Source: Tropicibacter oceani
GTDB taxonomy: Bacteria; Pseudomonadota; Alphaproteobacteria; Rhodobacterales; Rhodobacteraceae
DNA: 64,000 nt
Assembly (NCBI RefSeq): GCF_029958925.1
Contig: NZ_CP124616.1
Span: 3,286,001-3,350,000 of the forward strand
Direction of reading: 5' to 3'
The notes under the pieces are model-generated. The model made no database searches. It worked only from the letters and a program-made list of their open reading frames with translations, and was not told where the DNA came from. The position numbers and the translations under genes were made by a program. Positions 52,102 through 60,820 of the stretch are shown in pieces (the stretch's first letter is position 1; the number at the start of each line of letters is the position of its first letter).

Positions 52102-52414
52102 GGCCTCTCCTGTCGAGCCCGAGGAAAATCTGCCCGAGCCCCCCCAACTGCGCTTTCTGCGGCTGCTGGTGACGGTCCTGACGGCCGTGATGATTGCCGG
52201 GATCGTGCTGATCCTCGGCCTGATCTGGCACCGCTATAGCAACGCCCGCGCCCCGCTGCCAGAGGTGATCACCCTGCCATCGGGCGCCCAGGCCAGCGCC
52301 TATACCCAAGGATCCGACTGGTACGCGGTGGTCACCGCCGACAACCAGATCCTGATTTTCGACCGCGCCACGGGCAAGCTGCGCCAGACCCTGCAGATCG
52401 AAACCGCCGACTGA
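52100..52414 (+). CDS. Small membrane protein, DUF6476-like
   Basis: This protein has 104 residues with one membrane helix (LLVTVLTAVMIAGIVLILGL) after an acidic Pro-rich start, and then a small domain (DWYAVVTADNQILIFDRATG). I believe it is DUF6476, often beside rluD in Rhodobacterales, from memory. Its ATG and that of rluD share bases 52100-52101 on opposite strands. The function is unknown. Confidence 0.75.
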   Translation: MASPVEPEENLPEPPQLRFLRLLVTVLTAVMIAGIVLILGLIWHRYSNARAPLPEVITLPSGAQASAYTQGSDWYAVVTADNQILIFDRATGKLRQTLQIETAD

Positions 52415-52435
52415 CGCGCAGGGCCCCTGCTTCCT

Positions 52436-52475
52436 CTTGCTTCAAATATCCTGGGGGTCCGGGGGCAAAGCCCCC
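52436..52475 (+). repeat. Family A dispersed intergenic repeat, copy 9
   Basis: CTTGCTTCAAATATCCTGGG, GGTCCG and GGGGGCAAAGCCCCC make a diverged copy, between the convergent DUF6476 and dehydrogenase genes. Confidence 0.65.
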
Positions 52476-52544
52476 TCGGCCGGTCGCCGCGCAAAGCGCG
52501 GCGAAACCACCCCCGACGCCCCGCCAGGAACGCGGCACACCCGC

Positions 52545-53597
52545 CTATTGCGGCAGCACGATCTGCATCTTCACATCCTGCGGCGGCGCCGAGGCGGCGA
52601 TTTCAAAGGCCCGAACGCTCTCGTCGAAATCGAAACTGCGCGTGATCAGCGGCTTCACGTCGATCGCCCCGCTGGAAATCATCCCGACACAGCGCGGGAA
52701 CACATGCGCATAGCGAAAGATGTTCTCGACCCGCGCTTCGCGGATCATCGCCGCGCCCGCGTCATACTGGATCGGGTCGGGCTGGCCGCCGATCATCACC
52801 ACGCAGCCGCCGGGCGCCAGCGGCTCGAACACCGTTCTGGCCGCCTGCGGGCTGCCCGTCGCCTCAAAGACGATGTCGGCGCCCCAACCGTCGGTTTCGG
52901 CCTTGACCACCCCGGTCAGCGAATGCGCCCGGGCATCGACCGGCACGATCCCCGGGTGCAGCGCCGCCGCGATTTCCAGCTTGCCGGGCGCAAGATCGCT
53001 GACATAGACCCGCGCGCAGCCCGCCGCCAGGGCCGACAGCGCCGTGACCAGCCCGATCGGCCCCGCCCCCAGCACCACCGCCACATCGCCCGGCTTGACC
53101 CGCGCCTTGGTCGCCGCATGAACGCCCACCGCCAATGGCTCGACCATCGCCGCCTCGGCAAAGCTGACGTTGTCCGGCAACCGATAGGTATAATCCGCCG
53201 GGTGCACGCAGGTCGGGCGCAGGATGCCGTGCACCGGCGGGGTGGCCCAGAACCGCACCGCAGGGTCGATGTTGTACATCCCCAGCCGCGCCGCCCGGGA
53301 ATTGGGGTCGGGAATGCCCGGCTCCATGCAGACGCGATCGCCGATCTTCAGCTGCGTCACCTGCGTGCCCACTTCGATCACCGTCCCCGAGGCCTCGTGC
53401 CCCAGGATCATCGGGTCTTTCACCACAAAAGGTCCGATGCGACCGTGCGTATAATAATGCACGTCCGAGCCACAGATCCCCACGGTGTGCAGCTTGATCC
53501 GCACGTCACGCGGACCAAGGCTTTCCTCGACCCGCGAGATTTCCGGGAAATCACGCAGCGACAGGACCTCTTTGGTTTCCAGGACAAGGGACTTCAT
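52545..53597 (-). CDS. Zinc-dependent polyol dehydrogenase (xylitol/sorbitol type)
   Basis: This is a medium-chain zinc alcohol dehydrogenase, 350 residues. Catalytic zinc ligands: Cys in [13 protein letters not shown], His-Glu in LGHEASGTV, Glu in [13 protein letters not shown]. The NAD site is [20 protein letters not shown]. It looks like NAD-dependent xylitol or L-iditol/sorbitol dehydrogenase. The structural zinc region is reduced ([12 protein letters not shown]), as in sorbitol dehydrogenases. The 308 bases upstream (53598-53905) contain no gene that I can support. Confidence 0.88.
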   Translation of the reverse strand: MKSLVLETKEVLSLRDFPEISRVEESLGPRDVRIKLHTVGICGSDVHYYTHGRIGPFVVKDPMILGHEASGTVIEVGTQVTQLKIGDRVCMEPGIPDPNSRAARLGMYNIDPAVRFWATPPVHGILRPTCVHPADYTYRLPDNVSFAEAAMVEPLAVGVHAATKARVKPGDVAVVLGAGPIGLVTALSALAAGCARVYVSDLAPGKLEIAAALHPGIVPVDARAHSLTGVVKAETDGWGADIVFEATGSPQAARTVFEPLAPGGCVVMIGGQPDPIQYDAGAAMIREARVENIFRYAHVFPRCVGMISSGAIDVKPLITRSFDFDESVRAFEIAASAPPQDVKMQIVLPQ

Positions 53598-53905
53598 GGC
53601 TGTGGCCTTTCGTTGTGACGCCGCCGCCCGGTGCGGCGACACGGGGCATCACACCCTGCCCGCCAGCGCTCCCCCGCGACATGCATTTCAATCGCATTTG
53701 GCACCCTAGACCTGCAAGCCATATCCGCGCACAAGCGGACCGCCTCGCACAGCAGGCCCGGCAGGAAACGGGGCGATGATTTGGCGCGGGACACAGCGCA
53801 GAACGACGTGCGGCGCGTTCTGGAAAAGATCATGGCCACAGCTGGCCCGCACAGGGTGAGCGATGACATCACCGCCCGGCTTTTGCTGAATGCTGGCGGA
53901 TCCTG

Positions 53906-54835
53906 CTAGAAATACGGCACGCCCTGCGCCCGCACGTGCAGCGCGTACAGCGACTGGCTGGCCGCCATGAACAGCCGCGTGCGGTGCGGCCCGCCGAAAC
54001 ACAGGTTGGCACAGCGTTCGGGCAGGTGGATATGGCCGATCGCCCCGCCATCGCGGGCAAAGATTCGCACCCCGTTCAGCCCAGGCCCGACGCCCCAGCC
54101 GCACCACAGGTTGCCAAGCGTATCCAGCCGAAAGCCGTCCGGCGTGCCGTCCTCGCCCGCTTCGATCAGCCGCCGGCCTTGCGCCACGCTGCGCCCGTCG
54201 GCCGCCATATCAAAGGCATGGATACAGCGCGGCGCGCCTGATTGCACCACGTACAGCAGGCTTTCATCGGGCGAAAACGCCAGCCCGTTGGGATGGTCGA
54301 TGCCTTCGATCACCGCCGTGATCCCGCCGTCGGGATCAATGCGATAGACATTGGTCGGCAGCTCCGGCTCGGCCTTGTAGCCTTCGTAGTAGTCGCGGAT
54401 ACCAAAGGTCGGATCGGTGAACCAGATCGACCCGTCAGATTTGACCACCACATCGTTGGGCGCGTTCAGCCGCCGCCCCTGATAGCTGTCGGCCAGCACC
54501 GTGATGCTGCCGTCCAGCTCGGTCCGCGTCACCCGGCGCGGCCCGTGTTCGCAGGACACAAGTCGCCCCTGCCGGTCGCGCGTGTTGCCATTGGTAAATG
54601 GCCCTCTGCGAAACACCGAAACCGCGCCGGTTTCCTCTTCGACCTTCAGCACCTGGCTGTTGGGGATGTCGCTGACCAGCAGGCAGCGCAGATCGCCGAA
54701 CCAGACCGGCCCCTCGGCCCAGCGCATTCCGGTGTGCAGCCGTTCGACCGCCGCATGGGTCACCACCAGCGGGCGGAACCGGTCATCAAGGATTTCGACC
54801 CTGGGGTCAGGATAGCAGTCGCTTTGTTGCCACAT
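53906..54835 (-). CDS. SMP-30/gluconolactonase-family hydrolase
   Basis: This six-blade propeller lactonase has 309 residues from the ATG at 54835 (MWQQSDCYPDPRVEILDDRF). Metal-site and family motifs: AEGPVWFGDLRCLLVSDIPN, RLNAPNDVVVKSDGSIWFTD, DHPNGLAFSPDESLLYVV and TPDGFRLDTLGNLWCGW. It would open a sugar lactone such as gluconolactone; a nearby polyol dehydrogenase would fit a sugar or polyol oxidation route, but this link is inferred. Confidence 0.9.
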   Translation of the reverse strand: MWQQSDCYPDPRVEILDDRFRPLVVTHAAVERLHTGMRWAEGPVWFGDLRCLLVSDIPNSQVLKVEEETGAVSVFRRGPFTNGNTRDRQGRLVSCEHGPRRVTRTELDGSITVLADSYQGRRLNAPNDVVVKSDGSIWFTDPTFGIRDYYEGYKAEPELPTNVYRIDPDGGITAVIEGIDHPNGLAFSPDESLLYVVQSGAPRCIHAFDMAADGRSVAQGRRLIEAGEDGTPDGFRLDTLGNLWCGWGVGPGLNGVRIFARDGGAIGHIHLPERCANLCFGGPHRTRLFMAASQSLYALHVRAQGVPYF

Positions 54836-54961
54836 GGGATGCCTGTCGATTGCAAGATCGCGCACAGCCTAGCAGCATCCCCGCCCACAGGCGAGTGTCC
54901 GAACACCAAGGGCACAGCTGCCACAAGGGCCGGCACAAGGGACTGCGATGGGGGGTAAGGG

Positions 54962-55038
54962 TGGTACCACCTCCCCGGCTCGAACGGGGGACCTCCTGAT
55001 CCACAATCAGGCGCTCTAACCAACTGAGCTAAGGCGGC
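54962..55038 (-). tRNA. tRNA-His (GTG)
   Basis: On the minus strand the gene reads GCCGCCT (acceptor), D-arm TAGCTCAGTTGGTTAGAGC, anticodon loop TTGTGGA between CCTGA and TCAGG (anticodon GTG), T-arm with GTTCGAGCC, and 3' AGGTGGT-A-CCA. The discriminator is A73, not C73. The base before the acceptor stem on this strand is T, so no G-1 is encoded. CCA is encoded. The acceptor stem has two G-U pairs. Confidence 0.95.
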
Positions 55039-55089
55039 ACTGGCGGCGAAATACAATCTGCTCAGAATGATTGCAAGACCGAATTTCCC

Positions 55090-55569
55090 CTATAAATCCA
55101 CTTCCCAGCTTTGCTCGACCAGATCGACGCCAAAGCTGTGCACCGGTTCGGACCGGGTCAGCCGCCAACCCGCCGCAGCATATAGCGCGCAGGCGGCGCG
55201 GTGGCTTTCGTGGGTCCACAGAACCATTCTTTCATACCCTTTGCTGCGGGCAAATTCCATAGATTCGGCCAGCATCCGCCGCCCCAGCCCCTTGCCGCGC
55301 GCCTGCGGAACCAAAAGGAACAGGCGCAGCTTGGCGGTCTGCGCATCCACCCGGACACAGAACACGCTGCCCAGCCGCTGGCCACCCTCCCAGGCGAGAA
55401 AGCCGCGCTCGTACGCCGGGTCATGGCTGGCCTCAAAGTCGCGCAGGATCTGCGCCACCAGGTCACCGAAACTGTCGTCAAAGCCTTCGTCGCGGGCATA
55501 GATATGCCGGTGCTGATGCACCAGCCAGTCGCTGTCGCCGGGACCCAGATGTTTCAACTCAACGGACAT
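55090..55569 (-). CDS. GNAT-family N-acetyltransferase
   Basis: This acetyltransferase has 159 residues from the ATG at 55569 (MSVELKHLGPGDSDWLVHQH). The acetyl-CoA loop is FLLVPQARGKGLGRRMLAES, followed by MVLWTHESHRAACALYAAAG (typical C-terminal half). It resembles single-domain GNATs of the MarR-GNAT group, but lacks a MarR domain. Substrate unknown. Confidence 0.88.
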   Translation of the reverse strand: MSVELKHLGPGDSDWLVHQHRHIYARDEGFDDSFGDLVAQILRDFEASHDPAYERGFLAWEGGQRLGSVFCVRVDAQTAKLRLFLLVPQARGKGLGRRMLAESMEFARSKGYERMVLWTHESHRAACALYAAAGWRLTRSEPVHSFGVDLVEQSWEVDL

Positions 55570-55651
55570 GGCCGGATCAGACCCCGGCGCGCCTTGCAAA
55601 GCAACCCCCGCGCCGCTACCTACCGGGACACGAAACAAGGCGGACAGCATC

Positions 55652-55846
55652 ATGGGCATCAACGACGAACGCGACATCGAGGCCAACCTACAGATCGGCC
55701 CCACCGATCAGGGCATGGTGCGCCTGTTCATCTATGGCGACGGGATGGAAATCCCGATGGACTTTACCCCCGAAGAGGCCGAAGAAATCGCCGAGGAAAT
55801 CCGCGCCGCCGCACAGGGCGCCCGCAAGGTCAAACCCCGGCGCTAA
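55652..55846 (+). CDS. Small conserved protein, DUF6324-like
   Basis: This 64-residue protein begins MGINDERDIEANLQIGPTDQ, then has MVRLFIYGDGMEIPMDFTPE and an acidic helix EEAEEIAEEIRAAAQ, ending basic (KVKPRR). I believe it is DUF6324, from memory. Its high similarity to known roseobacter proteins in memory and position 31 bases before hisD make it a real gene. No function known. Confidence 0.8.
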   Translation: MGINDERDIEANLQIGPTDQGMVRLFIYGDGMEIPMDFTPEEAEEIAEEIRAAAQGARKVKPRR

Positions 55847-55877
55847 GCCCGATTTTCGCGTCACAAGGATTGTCGAT

Positions 55878-57179
55878 ATGCCCGTCTTTCTGGACAGCCA
55901 GCAGGCTGATTTCGAAACCGCTTTCACCGCCCTTCTGAACGCCAAGCGCGAAGACAGCCCCGATGTCGACGATATCGTCGCCGGGATCATCGCCGATGTG
56001 CGCGCGCGCGGCGATGCCGCCGTGCTGGAACTGACCGCCAAATTCGACCGGCTGGACCTGACCGCCAAGACCCTGCGCTTTTCCGAGGCCGAGATCGAAG
56101 CCTTTTGCGCACATGTCCCCGAGGATGAGCGCCGCGCGCTGGAACAGGCCGCCGAACGCATCCGCGCCTATCACATCCGGCAGATGCCCGAAGATGCACA
56201 GTGGACCGACCCCGACGGCGCGACCCTGGGCTGGCGCTGGACGCCGGTGTCCGCCGCCGGGCTGTATGTGCCGGGCGGTCTGGCCTCTTACCCCTCGTCT
56301 GTGCTGATGAACGCCATCCCGGCCAAGGTCGCGGGCGTGCAGCGCCTTGCCATCACCGTGCCGACCCCGGACGGCATCGCCAACCCCGCCGTGCTGCTGG
56401 CCGCCCGCATCGCCGGCGTCGACGAAATTTACCGCATCGGCGGCGCGCAGGCGATTGCCGCGCTGGCCTATGGAACACAAACCATTGCCCCCGTTGATAA
56501 AATCACCGGGCCAGGCAATGCCTTTGTCGCCGCCGCCAAGCGCCGCGTCTTTGGCAAGGTCGGCATCGACATGATCGCAGGCCCCTCGGAAATCCTGGTC
56601 ATCGCCGACGGTGACAACGATCCCGACTGGATCGCGCTTGACCTCATGTCCCAGGCCGAACACGACGAAAGCGCGCAGTCGCTACTGATCACCACCGACG
56701 CGGGCTTTGGCCGCGCCGTGGCCGAGGCCGTCGACAAACGCCTGCAAACGCTGGACCGCCGCGCCATCGCCGGGGCCAGCTGGCGCGACTATGGCGCAGT
56801 GATCACCGTCCCCGATCTCGATCAGGCTGCCGCGCTGTCCAACCGCATCGCGCCCGAACACCTTGAACTATGCGTCGCAAACCCCGAGGCGCTGGCCGAC
56901 AAATGCACCCACGCGGGCGCGATCTTCCTTGGTCAATGGACGCCCGAGGCGATCGGCGACTATGTCGGCGGGCCGAACCACGTGCTGCCCACCGCCCGCT
57001 CGGCGCGGTTCAGTTCCGGCCTGTCGGTGATGGATTTCATCAAACGCACGACGCTGGCGAAAATGTCGCCCGAGGCGCTGCGCGCCATCGGCCCCGCCGC
57101 CGAAACCCTGGCCCGCTCGGAAAGCCTTCAGGCGCACGGGCTGTCCGTCACCGCACGGCTGGACCGTCTGAACCGCTAG
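55878..57179 (+). CDS. hisD: Histidinol dehydrogenase
   Basis: HisD oxidises L-histidinol to L-histidine in two NAD-dependent steps. It has 433 residues. Motifs: WRWTPVSAAGLYVPGGLASY, ITGPGNAFVAAAKRRVFGKV, GPSEILVIADGDNDP, DLMSQAEHDESAQSLLIT (zinc ligands), RIAPEHLELCV and GDYVGGPNHVLPTARSARFS. The order hisD-UPF0262-phosphatase is conserved in alphaproteobacteria. Confidence 0.98.
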   Translation: MPVFLDSQQADFETAFTALLNAKREDSPDVDDIVAGIIADVRARGDAAVLELTAKFDRLDLTAKTLRFSEAEIEAFCAHVPEDERRALEQAAERIRAYHIRQMPEDAQWTDPDGATLGWRWTPVSAAGLYVPGGLASYPSSVLMNAIPAKVAGVQRLAITVPTPDGIANPAVLLAARIAGVDEIYRIGGAQAIAALAYGTQTIAPVDKITGPGNAFVAAAKRRVFGKVGIDMIAGPSEILVIADGDNDPDWIALDLMSQAEHDESAQSLLITTDAGFGRAVAEAVDKRLQTLDRRAIAGASWRDYGAVITVPDLDQAAALSNRIAPEHLELCVANPEALADKCTHAGAIFLGQWTPEAIGDYVGGPNHVLPTARSARFSSGLSVMDFIKRTTLAKMSPEALRAIGPAAETLARSESLQAHGLSVTARLDRLNR

Positions 57180-57289
57180 GCCCCCTGCCCCGGGACCTTG
57201 TGCGCCGTGACGGAACGGCACCAAAGCACCATATTGCCAAAGGGCGGCGCAGGCTGCTATCAAAATGCTGCACCTGCGAAAGACCGCCC

Positions 57290-57769
57290 ATGACTCATAT
57301 CGCGCATATCGAACTGGACGACGCGGGGCTGCCGCCCCCGACACCGGAAATCGAACAGGAACGCCGCGTGGCGATGTTCGACCTGATGGAGGAAAACTCC
57401 TTTTCCCTGCCCGTGCGGGACGACCGCCCGACGCCGAAAGGCCCCTACAACCTGGGCCTGTCGATCCGCGAAAAGCGGCTGGTCTTTGACGTAACCACAC
57501 AAGCCCATGAAAAGGCTGCGGAATTCCATCTGTCCTTGTCGCCCTTCCGGCAGGTGGTCAAGGACTACTTCCAGATCTGCAAAAGCTATTTCGACGCCGT
57601 GCGCACCCTGCCCCCCAGCCAGATCGAAACCATCGACATGGCGCGGCGCGGCATCCACAACGAAGGCGCGCGCATCCTGCAGGAACGGCTTGAGGGCAAG
57701 GCCGAACTGGACGATGCCACCGCACGCCGCCTGTTCACCCTGATCTGCGTTCTGCACTTCGGGGGCTGA
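57290..57769 (+). CDS. UPF0262 family protein
   Basis: This protein has 159 residues and starts MTHIAHIELDDAGLPPPTPE. The central part RPTPKGPYNLGLSIREKRLV and FRQVVKDYFQICKSYFDAVR is the mark of UPF0262 (PF06793). It follows hisD and precedes the phosphatase gene; no function is known. Confidence 0.92.
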   Translation: MTHIAHIELDDAGLPPPTPEIEQERRVAMFDLMEENSFSLPVRDDRPTPKGPYNLGLSIREKRLVFDVTTQAHEKAAEFHLSLSPFRQVVKDYFQICKSYFDAVRTLPPSQIETIDMARRGIHNEGARILQERLEGKAELDDATARRLFTLICVLHFGG

Positions 57770-57771
57770 GT

Positions 57772-58212
57772 TTGGGCAGCCTCCCCCAGTCTGTGCTGTT
57801 TTGCTGCGACCACAATGCCGTGCGCTCGCCCATGGCCGAAGCGATCATGAAAAAGCTCTTCGGAACCGAGACTTATGTCCAGTCCGTCGGCGTCGTGAAC
57901 GATCTTGAGATCGACGGATTCGCCATCGCCGCCTGCAAGGAAATCGAGGTCGAGCTGGAACGCCACCGCTCGCGCAGTTTCGAGGAACTCGAAGAAAACG
58001 GCGAGGCGCTGTCAGGTTTTGACGTGATCGTGACCCTGTCCCCCGCCTCGCAACGCCGCGCGCTGGACCTGACGCGGTTTTACCATCTGACGGTGGAATA
58101 CTGGCCGATCATGGACCCGACCGGCATCGGCGAGACGCGCGAACAAAAACTCAATGCCTATCGCCAGACCCGCGACCAGATCCGCGACAAACTGCAGGAA
58201 AAATGGGGATAA
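57772..58212 (+). CDS. Low-molecular-weight protein tyrosine phosphatase-like protein
   Basis: This protein has 146 residues from a TTG start two bases after the UPF0262 stop. The phosphate loop CDHNAVR (Cys12 to Arg18, C-x5-R) is in VLFCCDHNAVRSPMAEAIM. The general acid Asp is likely in MDPTGIGE. It belongs to the LMW-PTP/ArsC family; the loop differs from classic C-x-G-N-x-C-R, so protein phosphatase or arsenate reductase activity is not certain. Next is the SnoaL-like gene after three bases. Confidence 0.85.
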   Translation: MGSLPQSVLFCCDHNAVRSPMAEAIMKKLFGTETYVQSVGVVNDLEIDGFAIAACKEIEVELERHRSRSFEELEENGEALSGFDVIVTLSPASQRRALDLTRFYHLTVEYWPIMDPTGIGETREQKLNAYRQTRDQIRDKLQEKWG

Positions 58213-58525
58213 TCCATGGCCCGTGACGTGATCCAACGCTATTTCGACGCCTTCAACGCAGGCGATACCGAAGCCATGCTGGACTGCCTGACACCCGACG
58301 TCGCCCACCACGTCAACGAAGGCAAGATCCGCGTCGGCAAGATCCAGTTCGGCGAATTCTGCGCCCACATGAGCCATTGTTACCGCGAAAGCCTGACCAA
58401 CATGGTGATCTTTGCCAATCAGGACGGCACCCGCGCCGCCGCCGAATACATGGTCAACGGCACCTATCTGAACACCGACGCCGGCCTGCCCGAGGCGCGC
58501 GGCCAGCACTATCACCTGCCCGCCG

Positions 58526-60110
58526 ATAGTGTTGAAGAAGTCGGTCGAAATCGCCGATTTCACGGCACGGGTCTCTCCGGCAACACCGGGTCGTCCGGGC
58601 TACCGCCCATCCGGCCACCATCAGGCGGCTATTTGGCCGTTCAGCTCATGCTCCGGCCCCCTGTAACGCGCATTGAGGGCGTAGCTTCGCGAGTTTTCGG
58701 AGGTTCTGGGCGATGGCGGCGAGGAGGAATTCGTCCTTGGCGCCGTTTGGCCCGCGCAGCCGCAGCCGAGTCAGGCCGAGGATGCGTTTCAGGTGGGCGA
58801 AGAGCATCTCGACCTTCTTCCGTTTGTCGCGCGACACCTTGTAGGCCTTGGTCTTGCGGCACTCTCTGGCGAACTCGCGCGCCTCTTCATGAGGCTCGCG
58901 CGTGACGTATCGCGCATCGGCTTTCGGACAGCATATCTCCTTCGATGGGCAAGCCTGGCAGGTCGCTTTCAGGCAGCGGTATTTCTTGCGCCCGCCGGTA
59001 TCCTGCCCTCGGTTCGGGTCGGAATAATTCCGGCGGAACTGTTTGAGCGCGTGACCCTCCGGGCAGATGTACTGATCGTTCGCCTCATCCCACTCGAAGT
59101 CGGAACGGGAGAACGTCCCGTCCGTCCGCTCGGACTTGTCGATCACCGGGATGAAGGGAATGATGCTGCGCTTCTCGACCAGCCAGCCGAGGTTCTCGGC
59201 ATTGCCATAGGCGGTGTCGGCAGCCAGCCAGTCGGGCCTGATCCCGAACCGCTTTTCCGTCCTGTCCAGCATGGTGCGCGACGCCCCGACCTCGGCCTGT
59301 TGGATGGCGCGCGTCGCCTCGACGTCCATGATCACCGAGCTCTTCGTGTCGATCAGGTAGTTGGTGGCATAGGCAAAATAGGGGCGGCTTTCCTCGGCCC
59401 TGGTCCATTGCGCAGCCGGATCGGACTTGGCCACGAACTTCGGCTGGCTCGGAGAAGCGGCCCCGAAAGCGGCATCATCCAGCGTCTCAAGGTATTCCCG
59501 CGCTGCACGGTTGCCGGTCTCACGCGCCACCTCCGGGCTCCAATCTTCCGCCGCGATTGACCGGACCTTGTTGGCGTCAGCTGAGATCAGGCTGGCATCC
59601 ACGGCGAAGCCCTCGCCGGACACCAGGTCCTCCTTCAGGCAGCGCTCGACCGTGGCCTCGAACACCTGCCGCAGCAGGTCGCTTTCCCGGAACTTGCCAT
59701 GGCGATACCGTGAGAAGGTCGAGTGGTCGGGCACTTTCCCTTCCAGCCCCAGTCGGCAGAACCAGCGATAGGCCAAGTTCAGATGGACCTCGTCGCACAG
59801 GCGGCGCTCGGACCGGATACCCATGACGTAGCCAATCACCAGCATCCGAATGATCAATTCCGGGTCGATGGAAGGGCGGCCGAGATGGCTGTAGAACGGG
59901 CGCAGCGTGTCCCGAAGGCTGTCACCATCGAGGAACAGATCGATCTCTCGCAGCATGTGATTGGCTGGGACGTGCCGCTCCAGATCAAAGTCGTAGAACA
60001 GCTGTGCCGGAGCATGTTGCCTACCCATCATCCCGAAATCCTCCCATCCCCTCATAATTGAGTGAATCGAAAGACTTGCCGCAGCGCAACACGGACTTTT
60101 TCAACAGCAT
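58526..60110 (-). mobile_element. IS1182-family element, 1,585 bp
   Basis: The ends ATAGTGTTGAAGAAGTCGGT and, inverted, ATGCTGTTGAAAAAGTCCGT are imperfect inverted repeats (16 of 20 bases). It is flanked by direct CCGCCG (58520-58525 and 60111-60116). It carries one transposase gene on the minus strand. The exact outer ends are uncertain by about four bases. Confidence 0.85.
58646..60031 (-). CDS. IS1182-family transposase
   Basis: This transposase has 461 residues from the ATG at 60031, which has GGAGGA seven bases upstream; an upstream ATG at 60055 adds eight residues but lacks a ribosome site. The N-terminal part has LGRPSIDPELIIRMLVIGYV, then VPDHSTFSRYRH, then catalytic-type Asp residues in VDASLISADANKV and LAADTAYGN. 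A Cys-rich zinc-like insert CLKATCQACPSKEICCPKAD precedes the conserved KVEMLFAHLKRILGLTRLRL region with the catalytic Glu. The gene looks complete. Confidence 0.92.
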   Translation of the reverse strand: MMGRQHAPAQLFYDFDLERHVPANHMLREIDLFLDGDSLRDTLRPFYSHLGRPSIDPELIIRMLVIGYVMGIRSERRLCDEVHLNLAYRWFCRLGLEGKVPDHSTFSRYRHGKFRESDLLRQVFEATVERCLKEDLVSGEGFAVDASLISADANKVRSIAAEDWSPEVARETGNRAAREYLETLDDAAFGAASPSQPKFVAKSDPAAQWTRAEESRPYFAYATNYLIDTKSSVIMDVEATRAIQQAEVGASRTMLDRTEKRFGIRPDWLAADTAYGNAENLGWLVEKRSIIPFIPVIDKSERTDGTFSRSDFEWDEANDQYICPEGHALKQFRRNYSDPNRGQDTGGRKKYRCLKATCQACPSKEICCPKADARYVTREPHEEAREFARECRKTKAYKVSRDKRKKVEMLFAHLKRILGLTRLRLRGPNGAKDEFLLAAIAQNLRKLAKLRPQCALQGAGA

Positions 60111-60201
60111 CCGCCGGGTCGTTCTTTTCGCTGACGGGCGGCAAGATCAGCCGCATCGTCACCTATTACAACCTGTCCGACTGGATCCGGCAGGTGTCGT
60201 G

Positions 60202-60783
60202 ATGCAGGTCCGGGTGCTGACCGGCGCGGCGCTGGATGCCGCGCTTGACGATGTTGCCCGCCTGCGGATCACGGTGTTTCGCGATTTTCCCTACCTCTAT
60301 GATGGCGCGCTCGACTACGAACGCCGCTATCTTCAAACCTACCGCGACAGCGTCGATGCCATTCTTGTCGGGGCCTTTGACGGCGCGCGCCTTGTCGGCG
60401 CCGCCACCGGCACCCCGATGGAGGACCACGCCAGCGATTTCGCCGCCCCCTTCGCGGACACCGGCCTGCCGCTGACGCAGATCTTTTACTGCGCCGAATC
60501 CGTCCTGTTGCCCGCGTATCGCGGTCAGGGCATCGGCCACCGCTTCTTTGACGCGCGCGAGGAACACGCCCGCGCCCTTGGCCGTACGCACAGCGCCTTT
60601 TGCGCCGTGATCCGCCCCACAGATCACCCGCTGCGGCCCGCAGACCACGCTCCGCTGGACCCGTTCTGGCGCAAGCGCGGCTATGCCCCCCTGCCCGGCG
60701 TGCAGGCGCATTTCCGCTGGAAAGACATCGGGCAAAAGCATCAAACCGATCACAGCCTGCAATTCTGGATCAGAGCGCTATGA
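60202..60783 (+). CDS. GNAT-family acetyltransferase
   Basis: This protein has 193 residues and starts MQVRVLTGAALDAALDDVAR. The acetyl-CoA loop is SVLLPAYRGQGIGHRFFDAR. The start overlaps the stop of the SnoaL-like gene (TGATG), so it may have lost its coupling partner because of the IS insertion. The nitrilase-like gene follows after 37 bases. Substrate unknown. Confidence 0.88.
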   Translation: MQVRVLTGAALDAALDDVARLRITVFRDFPYLYDGALDYERRYLQTYRDSVDAILVGAFDGARLVGAATGTPMEDHASDFAAPFADTGLPLTQIFYCAESVLLPAYRGQGIGHRFFDAREEHARALGRTHSAFCAVIRPTDHPLRPADHAPLDPFWRKRGYAPLPGVQAHFRWKDIGQKHQTDHSLQFWIRAL

Positions 60784-60820
60784 TGGCGCTGCCCATCGTT
60801 GCCCCACAAAGGAACCGCCC

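Larger units (their letters stand above)
58216..60202 (+). pseudogene. SnoaL/NTF2-like gene split by an IS1182-family element
   Basis: Bases 58216-58525 and 60117-60202 join in frame when the element and one CCGCCG copy are removed. The joined gene gives 131 residues: MARDVIQRYFDAFNAGDTEA at the start and GKISRIVTYYNLSDWIRQVS at the end, a SnoaL-like cone fold typical of ketosteroid isomerase-like proteins. The stop overlaps the next gene's start in TGATG. The insertion removes the last strand, so the present product is probably non-functional. Confidence 0.85.

Noticed and set aside
53594-53909. Open frames on both strands in the gap between the polyol dehydrogenase and the lactonase
   Set aside because: Neither shows a family motif, ribosome site or normal codon pattern; left as non-coding.
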